Source: Treponema sp. UBA4267
Lineage (GTDB): Bacteria; Spirochaetota; Spirochaetia; Treponematales; Treponemataceae
Direction of reading: 5' to 3'
NCBI GenBank assembly: GCA_002395155.1
Contig: DGWD01000034.1
Coordinates: 90,422-154,421, forward strand
Length of the DNA: 64,000 nt
A program made the translations under genes and the position numbers. Under the pieces are notes generated by a model. It was not told where the DNA came from. It did no database searches and was given only the letters and a program-made list of their open reading frames with translations. Shown piece after piece: positions 18,748-26,706 of the stretch; the stretch's first letter is position 1; every line of letters starts with the position of its first letter.

Positions 18748-18856
18748 AAATTAATTATACTTTAGTCTATTATTTTGTTCAAATATCAGTTGCGAATTTG
18801 ATTTTATTAAGTTATTATTGATTAATAAAATTTTCTATATGAAGAATACATCTTCA

Positions 18857-18894
18857 AGCTGTACTGTGATTACTGGCAAGAAAACAGTTCAGCT
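18857..18894 (+). promoter_or_regulatory. Hairpin in the leader of the ferredoxin gene
   Basis: AGCTG-T-ACTGT at 18857-18867 pairs with ACAGT-T-CAGCT at 18884-18894: ten base pairs around one T-T mismatch, with a 16-base loop. It lies 33 bases upstream of the ferredoxin start. There is no T-run, so it is not a terminator; it may stabilise or regulate the mRNA. Confidence 0.45.
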
Positions 18895-18927
18895 AAATAT
18901 AGCAATACAATTTATAAGGAGCATACT

Positions 18928-19098
18928 ATGGCATTTAAAATTAATGATCAGTGCGTAAACTGTGGTACTTGTGAACCAGATTGTCCTGTTGGAGCAATTT
19001 CTGAACAGAATGATGTTCGCGTTATAGACGCAGCAAAATGTATCTCTTGTGGTACATGTGCAGCAGAATGTCCAGCAGAAGCAATTGTTGAAGAATAA
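18928..19098 (+). CDS. Small 2[4Fe-4S] ferredoxin
   Basis: A 56-residue protein with two complete cluster motifs, CVNCGTCEPDCP (Cys9, 12, 15, 19) and CISCGTCAAECP (Cys38, 41, 44, 48). Each supplies the CxxCxxCxxxCP pattern of clostridial-type ferredoxins. It should carry low-potential electrons between oxidoreductases of anaerobic metabolism such as pyruvate:ferredoxin oxidoreductase. AAGGAG lies 8 bases before the ATG. It is monocistronic, with a hairpin leader and its own terminator. No partner enzyme is nearby. Confidence 0.95.
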   Translation: MAFKINDQCVNCGTCEPDCPVGAISEQNDVRVIDAAKCISCGTCAAECPAEAIVEE

Positions 19099-19121
19099 TT
19101 GCTGACAGCTTGTTAAATTGA

Positions 19122-19170
19122 GGGGCTTTCTAATCCTAGTTTATAAGTCTAGATAGAAGGCCCTTTTTTT
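19122..19170 (+). terminator. Ferredoxin terminator
   Basis: Stem GGGGCTTTCTA / TAGAAGGCCCT with about 20 bases between the arms, followed by a T7 run, just after the ferredoxin stop. Confidence 0.8.
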
Positions 19171-19194
19171 ATTTATTTTTGTATATTTATTTTT

Positions 19195-20142
19195 ATGAAA
19201 AAGTATTTTGTAATTTTCACATTCCTACTTTCGCTATCACTTCTAAATGCCCAGGAAACAAAAATAAATTCTGTAAAACTTGATGTAGAAAAATTGCCAC
19301 ATATAGAAAGCCTTTCTCCATCACGCTCAAATGTTATATTTGCAGACTACCAGTCTGTCATTGCTTCTAACACAAAAGCAATAAGTGCCGGCCGTACTCC
19401 CGAATACATGTTCTTTGTCTATAAAAATACAGAAAACTTTACATTTCAAGGTTTGGCTGCCCGCTCTTGTATAAACCAGGAAACTTTAGCAAGCCTGAAT
19501 CAAATTGAAAATGCCCAGGATAATATCAAAGGGAAAACCTTTATTCTACCTACTGTAAACGGACTTTTTATTCCAATGGATAAAACAGTTAATTCAATTG
19601 AAGTTTTATTACAGGAAAATTACTCCACACAAACCTTAACAAATAAAAGCTTATGTTATAATATTGATGGTAGGAATTACCTGTTCCTTCAAGGCAAACG
19701 TCTTACACCAACCGAAAGAGCCTACTTTTTAGATTCTGCTTTGAGACTTCCAATTGAAAAAGGAACTTTTACTGTTTCTTCGGAATTCGGTTTAAGAAAA
19801 AATCCTTTTTCAGGGAATATGAAAAACCACAACGGAATTGACCTTGCAGCACCAGAGGGAACTCCTGTGTACGCAATCAAGGATGGAGGGGTTTATATAA
19901 CAATTGAAAATGATCCAGAATTTGGTAACTATATAATTCTAAATCATGACACTGGAAAAATGACCTCTGTCTATGCTCATCTTTCTAAAATTTTGGTAGA
20001 CCGATACCAAACTGTTAGAAAAGGTGATATTATTGGTTATGTAGGACAAACTGGAATGGCTACAGGCCCTCATCTTCATTTTGAAATTAGACAGGGCGGA
20101 AAAGCCGAAGATCCAAGATTGAAGCTAAACCTGGGAGACTAA
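19195..20142 (+). CDS. Exported M23 (LytM) peptidase with LysM-like segment
   Basis: A 315-residue protein with a signal peptide (residues 1-20, cleavage near LNAQ). A LysM-like segment lies at about 72-125 (FFVYKNTENFTFQGLAARSC...LPTVNGLFIP), and the C-terminal M23 domain carries zinc ligands in HNGIDLAAP (His212, Asp216) and GPHLHFEI (His293, His295). It should cut or regulate cutting of peptidoglycan peptides in the periplasm. There is no ribosome binding site: a T-rich stretch with TATATT ends 7 bases before the ATG. The stop shares one base with the next gene's start. Confidence 0.9.
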   Translation: MKKYFVIFTFLLSLSLLNAQETKINSVKLDVEKLPHIESLSPSRSNVIFADYQSVIASNTKAISAGRTPEYMFFVYKNTENFTFQGLAARSCINQETLASLNQIENAQDNIKGKTFILPTVNGLFIPMDKTVNSIEVLLQENYSTQTLTNKSLCYNIDGRNYLFLQGKRLTPTERAYFLDSALRLPIEKGTFTVSSEFGLRKNPFSGNMKNHNGIDLAAPEGTPVYAIKDGGVYITIENDPEFGNYIILNHDTGKMTSVYAHLSKILVDRYQTVRKGDIIGYVGQTGMATGPHLHFEIRQGGKAEDPRLKLNLGD

Positions 20143-21131
20143 TGAAAAGATTGCTTAAAAAACAATTTATTTTCTCATTAATGATTACGGCACTATCAAT
20201 AAATCTAGCCGCTGAGTCTTTCCGTGTAAGCAAGGTTCATATAGCCTCTATAAATCAAGATACTAATTTTGAAACAACAGTAAAACTTGGAATAAATGAC
20301 GGACTGGGAATTGAACTTCCTGCAGACCAAACATTTATAGAAGGTTTAGAGCTTAAAATGGATATTCCTGAATCTGTAGCATACTGGATGGATTCAGTTG
20401 CATGTTCAGTTTATGCAAATGTAAACCCTAATCCCAAAACTTCTCAAATTGACTATTCGGGAACCAGGGTATATGTAAGTACTCTGCCAGGTAAACTTTC
20501 CTGGGTTTTGCAGATTCCAATTAAAAAGGAAAATTCTATAAAATCTAATAAATATACAACAAAGGTTGATTCAGTTGTTCAACCTAAAAACAATTTTATA
20601 TTTATCCGTTTGCAGCCGGTGATGAAGGGAGTTCCTGAAGAAACTTCAAATGCCATCATCCCTATTACTATTAAACCTATTTTGACAAACAAAGGAATGC
20701 TAGATTTAAGTCTGACTTCCGCTGATAAAAACACTCAAAACTGCTCTGTATTTATTGATGACAATATTGCTGATATTTCTTCATCGGGTAAGGTGATGCT
20801 GGATACAGGCATTCACAACATTTCAATTATTTCGGAAGCCTATAGAAACGAAGTTAGAACTGTAAGAATTGACCAGGCAAAAATTACAAAGCTTACCGTA
20901 GAAATGAAATCAATTGAGCCAACTCTTTTAATTACAGCTCCAGAAGGAACTAAAATTCTTTTAGACGACCAGCCTTGTACAGAAATTGGAAGCGAATTCC
21001 AGATTAGCGAAGGCGACCACAAGATAAAGTTTTCAATTGGTGATTACGAAATTTACAGAACTATTACAGCTATTAAAGGCAAAACTTACAAGGCAAACTT
21101 CTCTCTTGACCTTGATATTAGTGAAGAATAA
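20142..21131 (+). CDS. Exported beta-rich protein with PEGA-like repeats
   Basis: The 329-residue protein has a signal peptide (MKRLLKKQFIFSLMITALSI, then NLAA). Its C-terminal 130 residues hold two PEGA-like carbohydrate/surface beta modules (SVFIDDNIADISSSGKVMLDTGIHNISI, and LLITAPEGTKILLDDQPCTE). The N-terminal half is a beta domain that I do not recognise. TAATG overlap with the M23 peptidase gene implies coupled expression and a shared envelope role. Confidence 0.78.
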   Translation: MKRLLKKQFIFSLMITALSINLAAESFRVSKVHIASINQDTNFETTVKLGINDGLGIELPADQTFIEGLELKMDIPESVAYWMDSVACSVYANVNPNPKTSQIDYSGTRVYVSTLPGKLSWVLQIPIKKENSIKSNKYTTKVDSVVQPKNNFIFIRLQPVMKGVPEETSNAIIPITIKPILTNKGMLDLSLTSADKNTQNCSVFIDDNIADISSSGKVMLDTGIHNISIISEAYRNEVRTVRIDQAKITKLTVEMKSIEPTLLITAPEGTKILLDDQPCTEIGSEFQISEGDHKIKFSIGDYEIYRTITAIKGKTYKANFSLDLDISEE

Positions 21132-21173
21132 TTTTTGTTTTTTTCTTATTTTTTTCATTTTTTAAATTAAAGA

Positions 21174-21281
21174 ATTCGGGAGGCATAGACGATAATAAAT
21201 ATATCGGGAACATTTTCCCCTCCCACCCATGTTCCCGATTGCCTGATGGGCATGGCTCGGTTCTACCGAGCCTTTTTTTTT
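21174..21281 (+). ncRNA. Candidate structured small RNA with C-rich loop
   Basis: Between convergence-free plus-strand genes lies a GC-rich island in AT-rich DNA. A perfect 11-bp stem (21203-21213 with 21229-21239) closes a 15-base loop of T and C. An outer helix AGGCA/TGCCT (21181-21185 with 21240-21244) encloses it, leaving a 17-base bulge. GGGAGG at 21178-21183 can alternatively pair with CCTCCC in the loop (21219-21224). A strong terminator follows. A weak TAAATT box lies at 21163. No ORF of note is present. Expression is inferred, not shown. Confidence 0.4.
21254..21281 (+). terminator. Strong terminator after the structured RNA candidate
   Basis: Seven-base-pair GC-rich stem GGCTCGG/CCGAGCC with a 5-base loop, followed by nine T residues. 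Confidence 0.9.
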
Positions 21282-21296
21282 GTCCAAATGAACTTA

Positions 21297-21325
21297 TTGT
21301 AACTAAGGCTTAAATTAATTATAAT
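21297..21325 (+). promoter_or_regulatory. Promoter of the PBP1A gene
   Basis: TTGTAA at 21297-21302, 17-base spacer, TATAAT at 21320-21325. Only 8 bases separate the -10 box from the ATG at 21334, so transcription should begin at or next to the start codon. Confidence 0.7.
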
Positions 21326-21333
21326 TGTAGTCT

Positions 21334-23895
21334 ATGACTAAGATTAAAAAATCTGGAATTGTATTTTTGGCTTTACTTTTAATCAGTGCCATTGGACTTG
21401 GAGCCCTTCTTGGCTGGGCACTTTCAGAAACCATTAATATAAAAAATTCAGAATTTATTACAGAATTTGAAACAGCTCTTCCTACAAAGCTTCTTGATAT
21501 AAACGGCGAAGTAATTACTGAATTCGCTTCAGATGAAAAACGAGAAATTATTTCTTATCAAAAATTACCTCAAAACTTAATTGACGCACTTATTACTCGT
21601 GAAGACAGAATTTTCTTTTCTCACAAGGGATTTAGTTTTAAGGCCCTTATGCGTGCCGTTTTTGGTAAGCTTACAGGTAAATCTTTGGGTGGTGGTTCAA
21701 CTCTTACACAACAGATTGCAGGTACCCTTTATTGCGACCGTACTGATATGTCTTATACTCGTAAACTTTGGGAATTGTGGTGGGCCATTCAGATGGAACG
21801 CCGCTATTCTAAAAACGAAATTCTTGAACTTTATCTTAATAAAATATATTTCGGTGGTGGTACTTACGGTGTAAATGCAGCATCTAAATACTATTTTGGA
21901 CACGATGCTACAGAAATAACACCTGCAGAAGCTTCTATTCTTGTTATTCAGCTTTCAAACCCTGCCTTTTATAATCCATTTGACCATCCTAACCGGGCAA
22001 TGGAAAGACAGAAGGGCGTTTTGGACGCTATGGTGGCCAACGGTTATATAAGCAGAGAAACTGCAGATTTATCTTTTGAAGATTATTGGGCAGGCTTTGA
22101 TTATACCCGTACTTCTACATCAGCATATATGATGAGGGACGACAAGGCACCTTGGTTCAGTGAATATGTTCGCCGTGAATTAGGAAATATGATTTACGGT
22201 TCTGATGACATTTATACATCTGGTTTTACTGTAAATACAACTTTAAATCTTCAACATCAGATTATAGCTCAGGATGTAATGTCAAAATGGATTGAAACTG
22301 CTAATTCCCGCTACCAGAGAGAGCATTCATCTAAATCAAACTTAGCTTTCAACACCTATGTACCTTTATCTGAACTTCTGGCACTTTTGTTTGATATTCC
22401 AACCTTAAAAGTTAGTGAACAGCGAGCCGAAACTGTAGCTAATTCTAGTTATATAAAAGAAGTAAACCCTGTTTTGGACATTGTTTCTTTGATGACAGGA
22501 ACAGATAAACTTAAGGTAAACATTATTAACAGAGCCACTGCAATTTCCAAGAAGGAAAACGAAAAGACCACAATTGAAGGAACTATGATTGCCCTTGATC
22601 ACGAAAACGGCTATATAGACGCTTTGGTTGGAGGAAGCAAGTTTGATTCAGAAAATCAGTTTATTCGTGCAACTCAGGCAAAAGTACAGCCAGGTTCTAC
22701 CTTCAAGCCTCTCTACTACTCTGCTGCAATTGATACTAGAAAATATACGCCTACAACTCAAATTTCAGATACTCCAGTAGTATTCTATACAGCAGGCGGT
22801 GACCAATATATACCTTTGAACTTCCGTGGAGAATGGGAAGGAAACGTTTCTTTATGGTATGCTCTTACACGCTCTATGAACGTTCCTTCTCTTAAGATTC
22901 TTGATGGAATTGGTTTTGAAGCCGCTATTAATAGAGCAGTTGCCTTGTTGGGTATTTCTAAAGAAGAATTACCTACACGAGGTTTTACTCCTGGTTATCC
23001 AATTGGTCTTGGAGTTTGTTCTGTTAGACCTATTGAAATGGCAAGAGCATATGCTATTTTTGCAAATGGTGGTAAAGATATTACACCAATGGCGATTAGA
23101 ACTGTTGAAGACAAAAATGGAAATGTTATTTTGAACCCAGAACTTGATATTAGAAAGGCTCAAGCCGCAAAGGGTGCTTCAAACCAGGTTATTTCACCAC
23201 AAACTGCTTTTGTAATGACAAAGTTGCTTGAACAGACTGTAAACAATGGTGGTACACTTCACGCTCAGAAGTGGCATTTTGACTATAAAGATGAAAAAGG
23301 CAGACGTTATACAATGCCTGCTGGTGGTAAAACTGGTACAACACAAAACTGGGCCGATGCATGGACTTGTGGTATTACACCATATTATGCCGCAGCATTC
23401 TGGTTTGGTTTTGATAAGCCAGGTCAGTCTTTAGGATTAAATATTACAGGTGCTACTTTGGCAGGTTTTGCATGGGGTGAATATTTTGATAAGATTCATG
23501 CAGATCTTCCATACAAAGATTGGAATAAGCCATTGGAAGGTGTAATTCAGGTTACAGTTTGTTCTGAAAGTGGTCAAATTCCAACAGAAGCCTGTGGAGA
23601 CCATACAACAACTCAGTGGTATTTATTGGGTACTCAGCCTACAGAAATCTGTCCAATTCATTCTACAACTTCAAGTTCAAATCTTGCCATAAAACGCCTT
23701 GAAAAAGAAATGATTATGTCTGGACAAAGATGGTCTCAACAAATAGATTTTTCTCCATTAACAATTAACTGGGAAATGACTGCTGCAGATTATGTTTCTG
23801 ATGATGAAAGTGAAAGCTTTACCGAAGAAAAAGATTTTATTGAATCAGAAGCAGAAGAAAATGATACTTACGATTATAACTATTTAATGGAATAA
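21334..23895 (+). CDS. pbpA: Class A penicillin-binding protein 1A
   Basis: An 853-residue bifunctional murein synthase: a membrane anchor (about 8-30), a GT51 glycosyltransferase with catalytic Glu90 in TREDRIFFSHKGF and GGSTLTQQIAG, then a transpeptidase with Ser455 in PGSTFKPL, SMN near 515 and KTGTTQNWADAW. The C-terminal tail is acidic (SEAEENDTYDYN). It polymerises and cross-links peptidoglycan. No Shine-Dalgarno is visible; the mRNA is probably leaderless. It sits just after M23 and PEGA-like envelope genes. Confidence 0.95.
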   Translation: MTKIKKSGIVFLALLLISAIGLGALLGWALSETINIKNSEFITEFETALPTKLLDINGEVITEFASDEKREIISYQKLPQNLIDALITREDRIFFSHKGFSFKALMRAVFGKLTGKSLGGGSTLTQQIAGTLYCDRTDMSYTRKLWELWWAIQMERRYSKNEILELYLNKIYFGGGTYGVNAASKYYFGHDATEITPAEASILVIQLSNPAFYNPFDHPNRAMERQKGVLDAMVANGYISRETADLSFEDYWAGFDYTRTSTSAYMMRDDKAPWFSEYVRRELGNMIYGSDDIYTSGFTVNTTLNLQHQIIAQDVMSKWIETANSRYQREHSSKSNLAFNTYVPLSELLALLFDIPTLKVSEQRAETVANSSYIKEVNPVLDIVSLMTGTDKLKVNIINRATAISKKENEKTTIEGTMIALDHENGYIDALVGGSKFDSENQFIRATQAKVQPGSTFKPLYYSAAIDTRKYTPTTQISDTPVVFYTAGGDQYIPLNFRGEWEGNVSLWYALTRSMNVPSLKILDGIGFEAAINRAVALLGISKEELPTRGFTPGYPIGLGVCSVRPIEMARAYAIFANGGKDITPMAIRTVEDKNGNVILNPELDIRKAQAAKGASNQVISPQTAFVMTKLLEQTVNNGGTLHAQKWHFDYKDEKGRRYTMPAGGKTGTTQNWADAWTCGITPYYAAAFWFGFDKPGQSLGLNITGATLAGFAWGEYFDKIHADLPYKDWNKPLEGVIQVTVCSESGQIPTEACGDHTTTQWYLLGTQPTEICPIHSTTSSSNLAIKRLEKEMIMSGQRWSQQIDFSPLTINWEMTAADYVSDDESESFTEEKDFIESEAEENDTYDYNYLME

Positions 23896-23921
23896 AAATT
23901 ATATATAAGGAGGATGTTTTT

Positions 23922-24323
23922 ATGTTAGTACCAATTAAAGATATTAAAATCAAAAAACGCGTGCGTAAAGATTTAGGAAATCTTGAAGACCTTAAAGACA
24001 GTCTCCGTACATATGGCCTTTTAAATCCAATTACCTTAAATAGTCGTTACGAATTGATTGCTGGAGAAAGACGGCTTCAGGCAGCAACTCAATTGGGCTG
24101 GACTAGTATTAATGCCAATATAGTTGATAATTTATCAGAAATTGATCAATTAGAAATGGAAATAGAAGAGAATAATCAGCGAAAGGAATTTACAGATGCT
24201 GAACTTATGGAGGGCTATAAAAGACTTCAGAAACTTAGAAATCCTGGCTTCTTTTATAGAATTTACCTCTTTTTCAAGCATTTATTCCAGAAGATTGCAG
24301 ACGCATTCAACAAGAAAAATTAA
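23922..24323 (+). CDS. Stand-alone ParB N-domain-like protein with amphipathic tail
   Basis: Residues 1-100 match the ParB/Noc N-terminal fold: VPIKDIKIKKRVRKDL, GLLNPITL, the nucleotide-binding motif AGERRLQAA, and ENNQRKEFT in place of the ENIQR box. ParB proteins bind CTP through these motifs. The usual helix-turn-helix and dimerisation domains are missing. Instead the last 28 residues are aromatic and basic (GFFYRIYLFFKHLFQKIADA), suggesting a membrane-binding amphipathic helix. AGGAGG precedes the start, 26 bases after the PBP1A gene. The role is unknown; it is not the chromosomal ParB. Confidence 0.72.
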   Translation: MLVPIKDIKIKKRVRKDLGNLEDLKDSLRTYGLLNPITLNSRYELIAGERRLQAATQLGWTSINANIVDNLSEIDQLEMEIEENNQRKEFTDAELMEGYKRLQKLRNPGFFYRIYLFFKHLFQKIADAFNKKN

Positions 24324-24338
24324 CTGATTGGAGATTTA

Positions 24339-24875
24339 ATGAACCGTTCTAGAAAAATCGCAATAATTATTAGCTTAATTCTTGGGCTTTTTACGTTCAA
24401 AACTTTTTCACTAGGAGCAGGATTTCAAGTAGGTTTAATTCCAGCATTTGACATTAACCAGGACAATATCAAATTAGATGATTTTGAAACAAACATTACT
24501 GGTACTCTTAAATTATTTAGAATTCCTGGAACACTTGGTTTAGGGCTCAATATTGGCAAGGAAAACTCTTTATATCTTTTAGGACTTGCAGGCTTTATTG
24601 ACTACTGGACTATTGATTACCAGATTAAAAACACCTGGAATATTTATTCTGGCTGTGGAATTTATTCAAAATTTATGGTGACTTCAAATTCAAAATTACA
24701 AATTAGCCTGGGACCAAGATTCTTTTTAGGATGTAACTGGCTTTTTTTGGATAATTACATTGAATTCTATACACAAATTACTACAATTCCAACTTATGTT
24801 AGAAACATTTCTGATCGCACAGGATTTATAAGAGTTAACATTCCTTTTGAAACTGGCCTGAGATTTCACTATTAA
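24339..24875 (+). CDS. Exported small beta-rich protein, outer-membrane-like
   Basis: The 178-residue protein has an uncleaved or cleaved N-terminal hydrophobic segment (residues 7-27), then Gly-rich alternating beta strands (AGFQVGLIPAFDINQ, LGLGLNIGKENSLYLL) ending in LRFHY. A terminal aromatic residue is typical of beta-barrel outer-membrane proteins. It lies 15 bases after the ParB-like gene and overlaps rlmJ tail-to-tail by 41 bases. No family is recognised. Confidence 0.65.
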   Translation: MNRSRKIAIIISLILGLFTFKTFSLGAGFQVGLIPAFDINQDNIKLDDFETNITGTLKLFRIPGTLGLGLNIGKENSLYLLGLAGFIDYWTIDYQIKNTWNIYSGCGIYSKFMVTSNSKLQISLGPRFFLGCNWLFLDNYIEFYTQITTIPTYVRNISDRTGFIRVNIPFETGLRFHY

Positions 24876-25692
24876 TATATGTAATTACCTTTGATGCTGT
24901 TTCTTCCAGCATCCATGGGGAATTAATTACCAGCATTCCCGAGCCATATAAACGTGGTAAATCTTTATCATCTTTTGAATATACTTGCAGTTGTAAATTT
25001 GAGATTTCAACATGCTCATTATGGCTTTTAGCTGAATCACAAATTGTCTGAAGCATTGCCTTTATTTCTGATTCCCTGTGACTTAGCAGAGGGTACCAGA
25101 GCATCAATATTCCGTTGCTCCATTTCTTATTAATCTGGCAGATAGTATTTGTGGCATCAATATAATCCTGATTTTCTTCATAACTTGGATCAATAAGAAT
25201 TGCTCCCCTTTTTGTTGCAGGAGGAGTCAGAGCTTTAAGCATTTCCCAACCATTTCTATTATGAATTTGAATTGCAGGCTGATTAGGATTGTTAAATAGG
25301 GGCTTATTCATATTGCGGCGCAGATTTTCGATTTCCTGGGGATGAAGTTCTGAAAGAATCAAAAAATCTTGTTTACGCATAAGACGTCTTTCAATTTCTG
25401 GAGAACCAGGATAAAGATTTTTGTCTGAATATTCCTTTATCAAATTTAAGTAAGAGTCCAGTTCCTGAGGAGGATTTTTTGCCTGTAAAAGGGTCTGAAT
25501 ACCTTTCTGAGCCTCCCCTGTTTTTATAAGTCTATTATCATATAAATCATATAAACCTGAGGCTGAATGAGAGTCAAAAAAGGTGTATGCTTTATCTTTT
25601 TTATTCAAACTATTTAAAACAAAAGTCAGAACAAAATGTTTGAGCAAATCTGCATGATTTCCAGCATGGAAGGCGTGTTGGTAACTTAACAT
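24835..25692 (-). CDS. rlmJ: 23S rRNA (adenine2030-N6)-methyltransferase
   Basis: The 285-residue protein begins MLSYQHAFHAGNHADLLKHF, the unmistakable RlmJ N-terminus. The catalytic motif is DPSYE (usually DPPYE), with GAILID before it. It should methylate A2030 of 23S rRNA using S-adenosylmethionine. There is no ribosome binding site; a TATTAT box ends 6 bases before the ATG. It converges on, and overlaps, the beta-rich protein gene. Confidence 0.93.
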   Translation of the reverse strand: MLSYQHAFHAGNHADLLKHFVLTFVLNSLNKKDKAYTFFDSHSASGLYDLYDNRLIKTGEAQKGIQTLLQAKNPPQELDSYLNLIKEYSDKNLYPGSPEIERRLMRKQDFLILSELHPQEIENLRRNMNKPLFNNPNQPAIQIHNRNGWEMLKALTPPATKRGAILIDPSYEENQDYIDATNTICQINKKWSNGILMLWYPLLSHRESEIKAMLQTICDSAKSHNEHVEISNLQLQVYSKDDKDLPRLYGSGMLVINSPWMLEETASKVITYINSEISGQFQKEC

Positions 25693-25790
25693 AGGGAAAT
25701 AATATCATAATATATAAGAAAAATCTTACATTGTTCTAAGTTTGTAATTACTTTATACTAAGTTAAATTTTGAAATATAAGAAGGTAAAC

Positions 25791-26705
25791 ATGAACGTTA
25801 CTATTGAAAATCAGAAATTTAAGCTGGAAGTAAGCACATTAGGAGCAGAAATCCAGGATTTTATAAAAAAAGATGATGGAACTCAGTTAATCTGGAAGGG
25901 TGATAAGTCTGTTTGGAAAAATCATGCACCAATTCTTTTTCCATTTGTTGCACGTTGTCTTGGCGGTTACTTTATGATTGAAGGCAAAAAATGCGAATAT
26001 TCGAGAAACCATGGTTTTGCCAGAGACCTTGAATCAAAATTGATTAAGCAGGAAGCTAGCAAACTTGTTTTTGAATTAACTGAAAGTTCTGATACTCTCA
26101 ACCGTTTTCCATATAAATTTTCATTAATTACAGAATATGAACTTACTGATGATGGTCTAAACTGGAAAATTACTGTAAAAAACAATGATACAAAGGCATT
26201 TAAGTTTGGAGTTGGAACTCACGCTGCTTTTGCATGTCCAAGAAATACTGACCCAGAAGGAACTTCTATTTCTGATTATCAGATTGAATTTGAAAAGGCA
26301 GAAGAATTGATGTCTGTAGTTTGTACAGAAGATGGTTATATTGATGCTGATGGAACTGGAGAAGCTCCATACACCAGACCTTATGGAGAAAAGAAAGCTG
26401 GAATTATCCCATTAAATGATAAAGGATTTGGTAATGGTCACCTCTTTAGCAACTTTAAGTCTGAATGGGTTGGTTTAAGAAATAAGAAAAATCAGTCTTT
26501 ATTGACTATTTCAACCAAGGGCTTCCCTTACTGTATGATTTGGCAGAACACGGCTGGAGATCCACAGTTTGTTTGTATTGAACCATGGCATGGAATTCCA
26601 GATGCAATCAATACAGATCACATCTGGGAAAATAAAATTGGAATGAATCTGCTGGAACCTGGCAAGTCTTTTGTCAGCCAGCAGAATATTCGTGTAAGTT
26701 TCTAA
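25791..26705 (+). CDS. Aldose 1-epimerase family protein
   Basis: From the ATG at 25791 (GAAGG upstream; an earlier TTG gives a 7-residue extension) the 304-residue protein shows the galactose mutarotase fold: FPFVARCLGGYF, NHGFARDLE with the active-site His, GVGTHAAFACP with the second His, and CIEPWHGIPDA with the catalytic Glu. It belongs to the LacX/YeaD-like branch rather than classic GalM. It probably interconverts anomers of a hexose or hexose phosphate. It is monocistronic and ends two bases from clpB. Confidence 0.88.
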   Translation: MNVTIENQKFKLEVSTLGAEIQDFIKKDDGTQLIWKGDKSVWKNHAPILFPFVARCLGGYFMIEGKKCEYSRNHGFARDLESKLIKQEASKLVFELTESSDTLNRFPYKFSLITEYELTDDGLNWKITVKNNDTKAFKFGVGTHAAFACPRNTDPEGTSISDYQIEFEKAEELMSVVCTEDGYIDADGTGEAPYTRPYGEKKAGIIPLNDKGFGNGHLFSNFKSEWVGLRNKKNQSLLTISTKGFPYCMIWQNTAGDPQFVCIEPWHGIPDAINTDHIWENKIGMNLLEPGKSFVSQQNIRVSF

Positions 26706-26706
26706 A

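Noticed and set aside
18839..18958. ORF of 39 codons overlapping the ferredoxin start, beginning at an ATG in the leader
   Set aside because: No ribosome binding site, the codons run through the hairpin, and the frame overlaps the ferredoxin gene. It looks accidental.
21171..21281. SRP (4.5S) RNA or 6S RNA
   Set aside because: The SRP tetraloop/GGTCAGG-type core is missing and the length is too short for 6S RNA with its central bubble, so I left it as an unassigned structured RNA.
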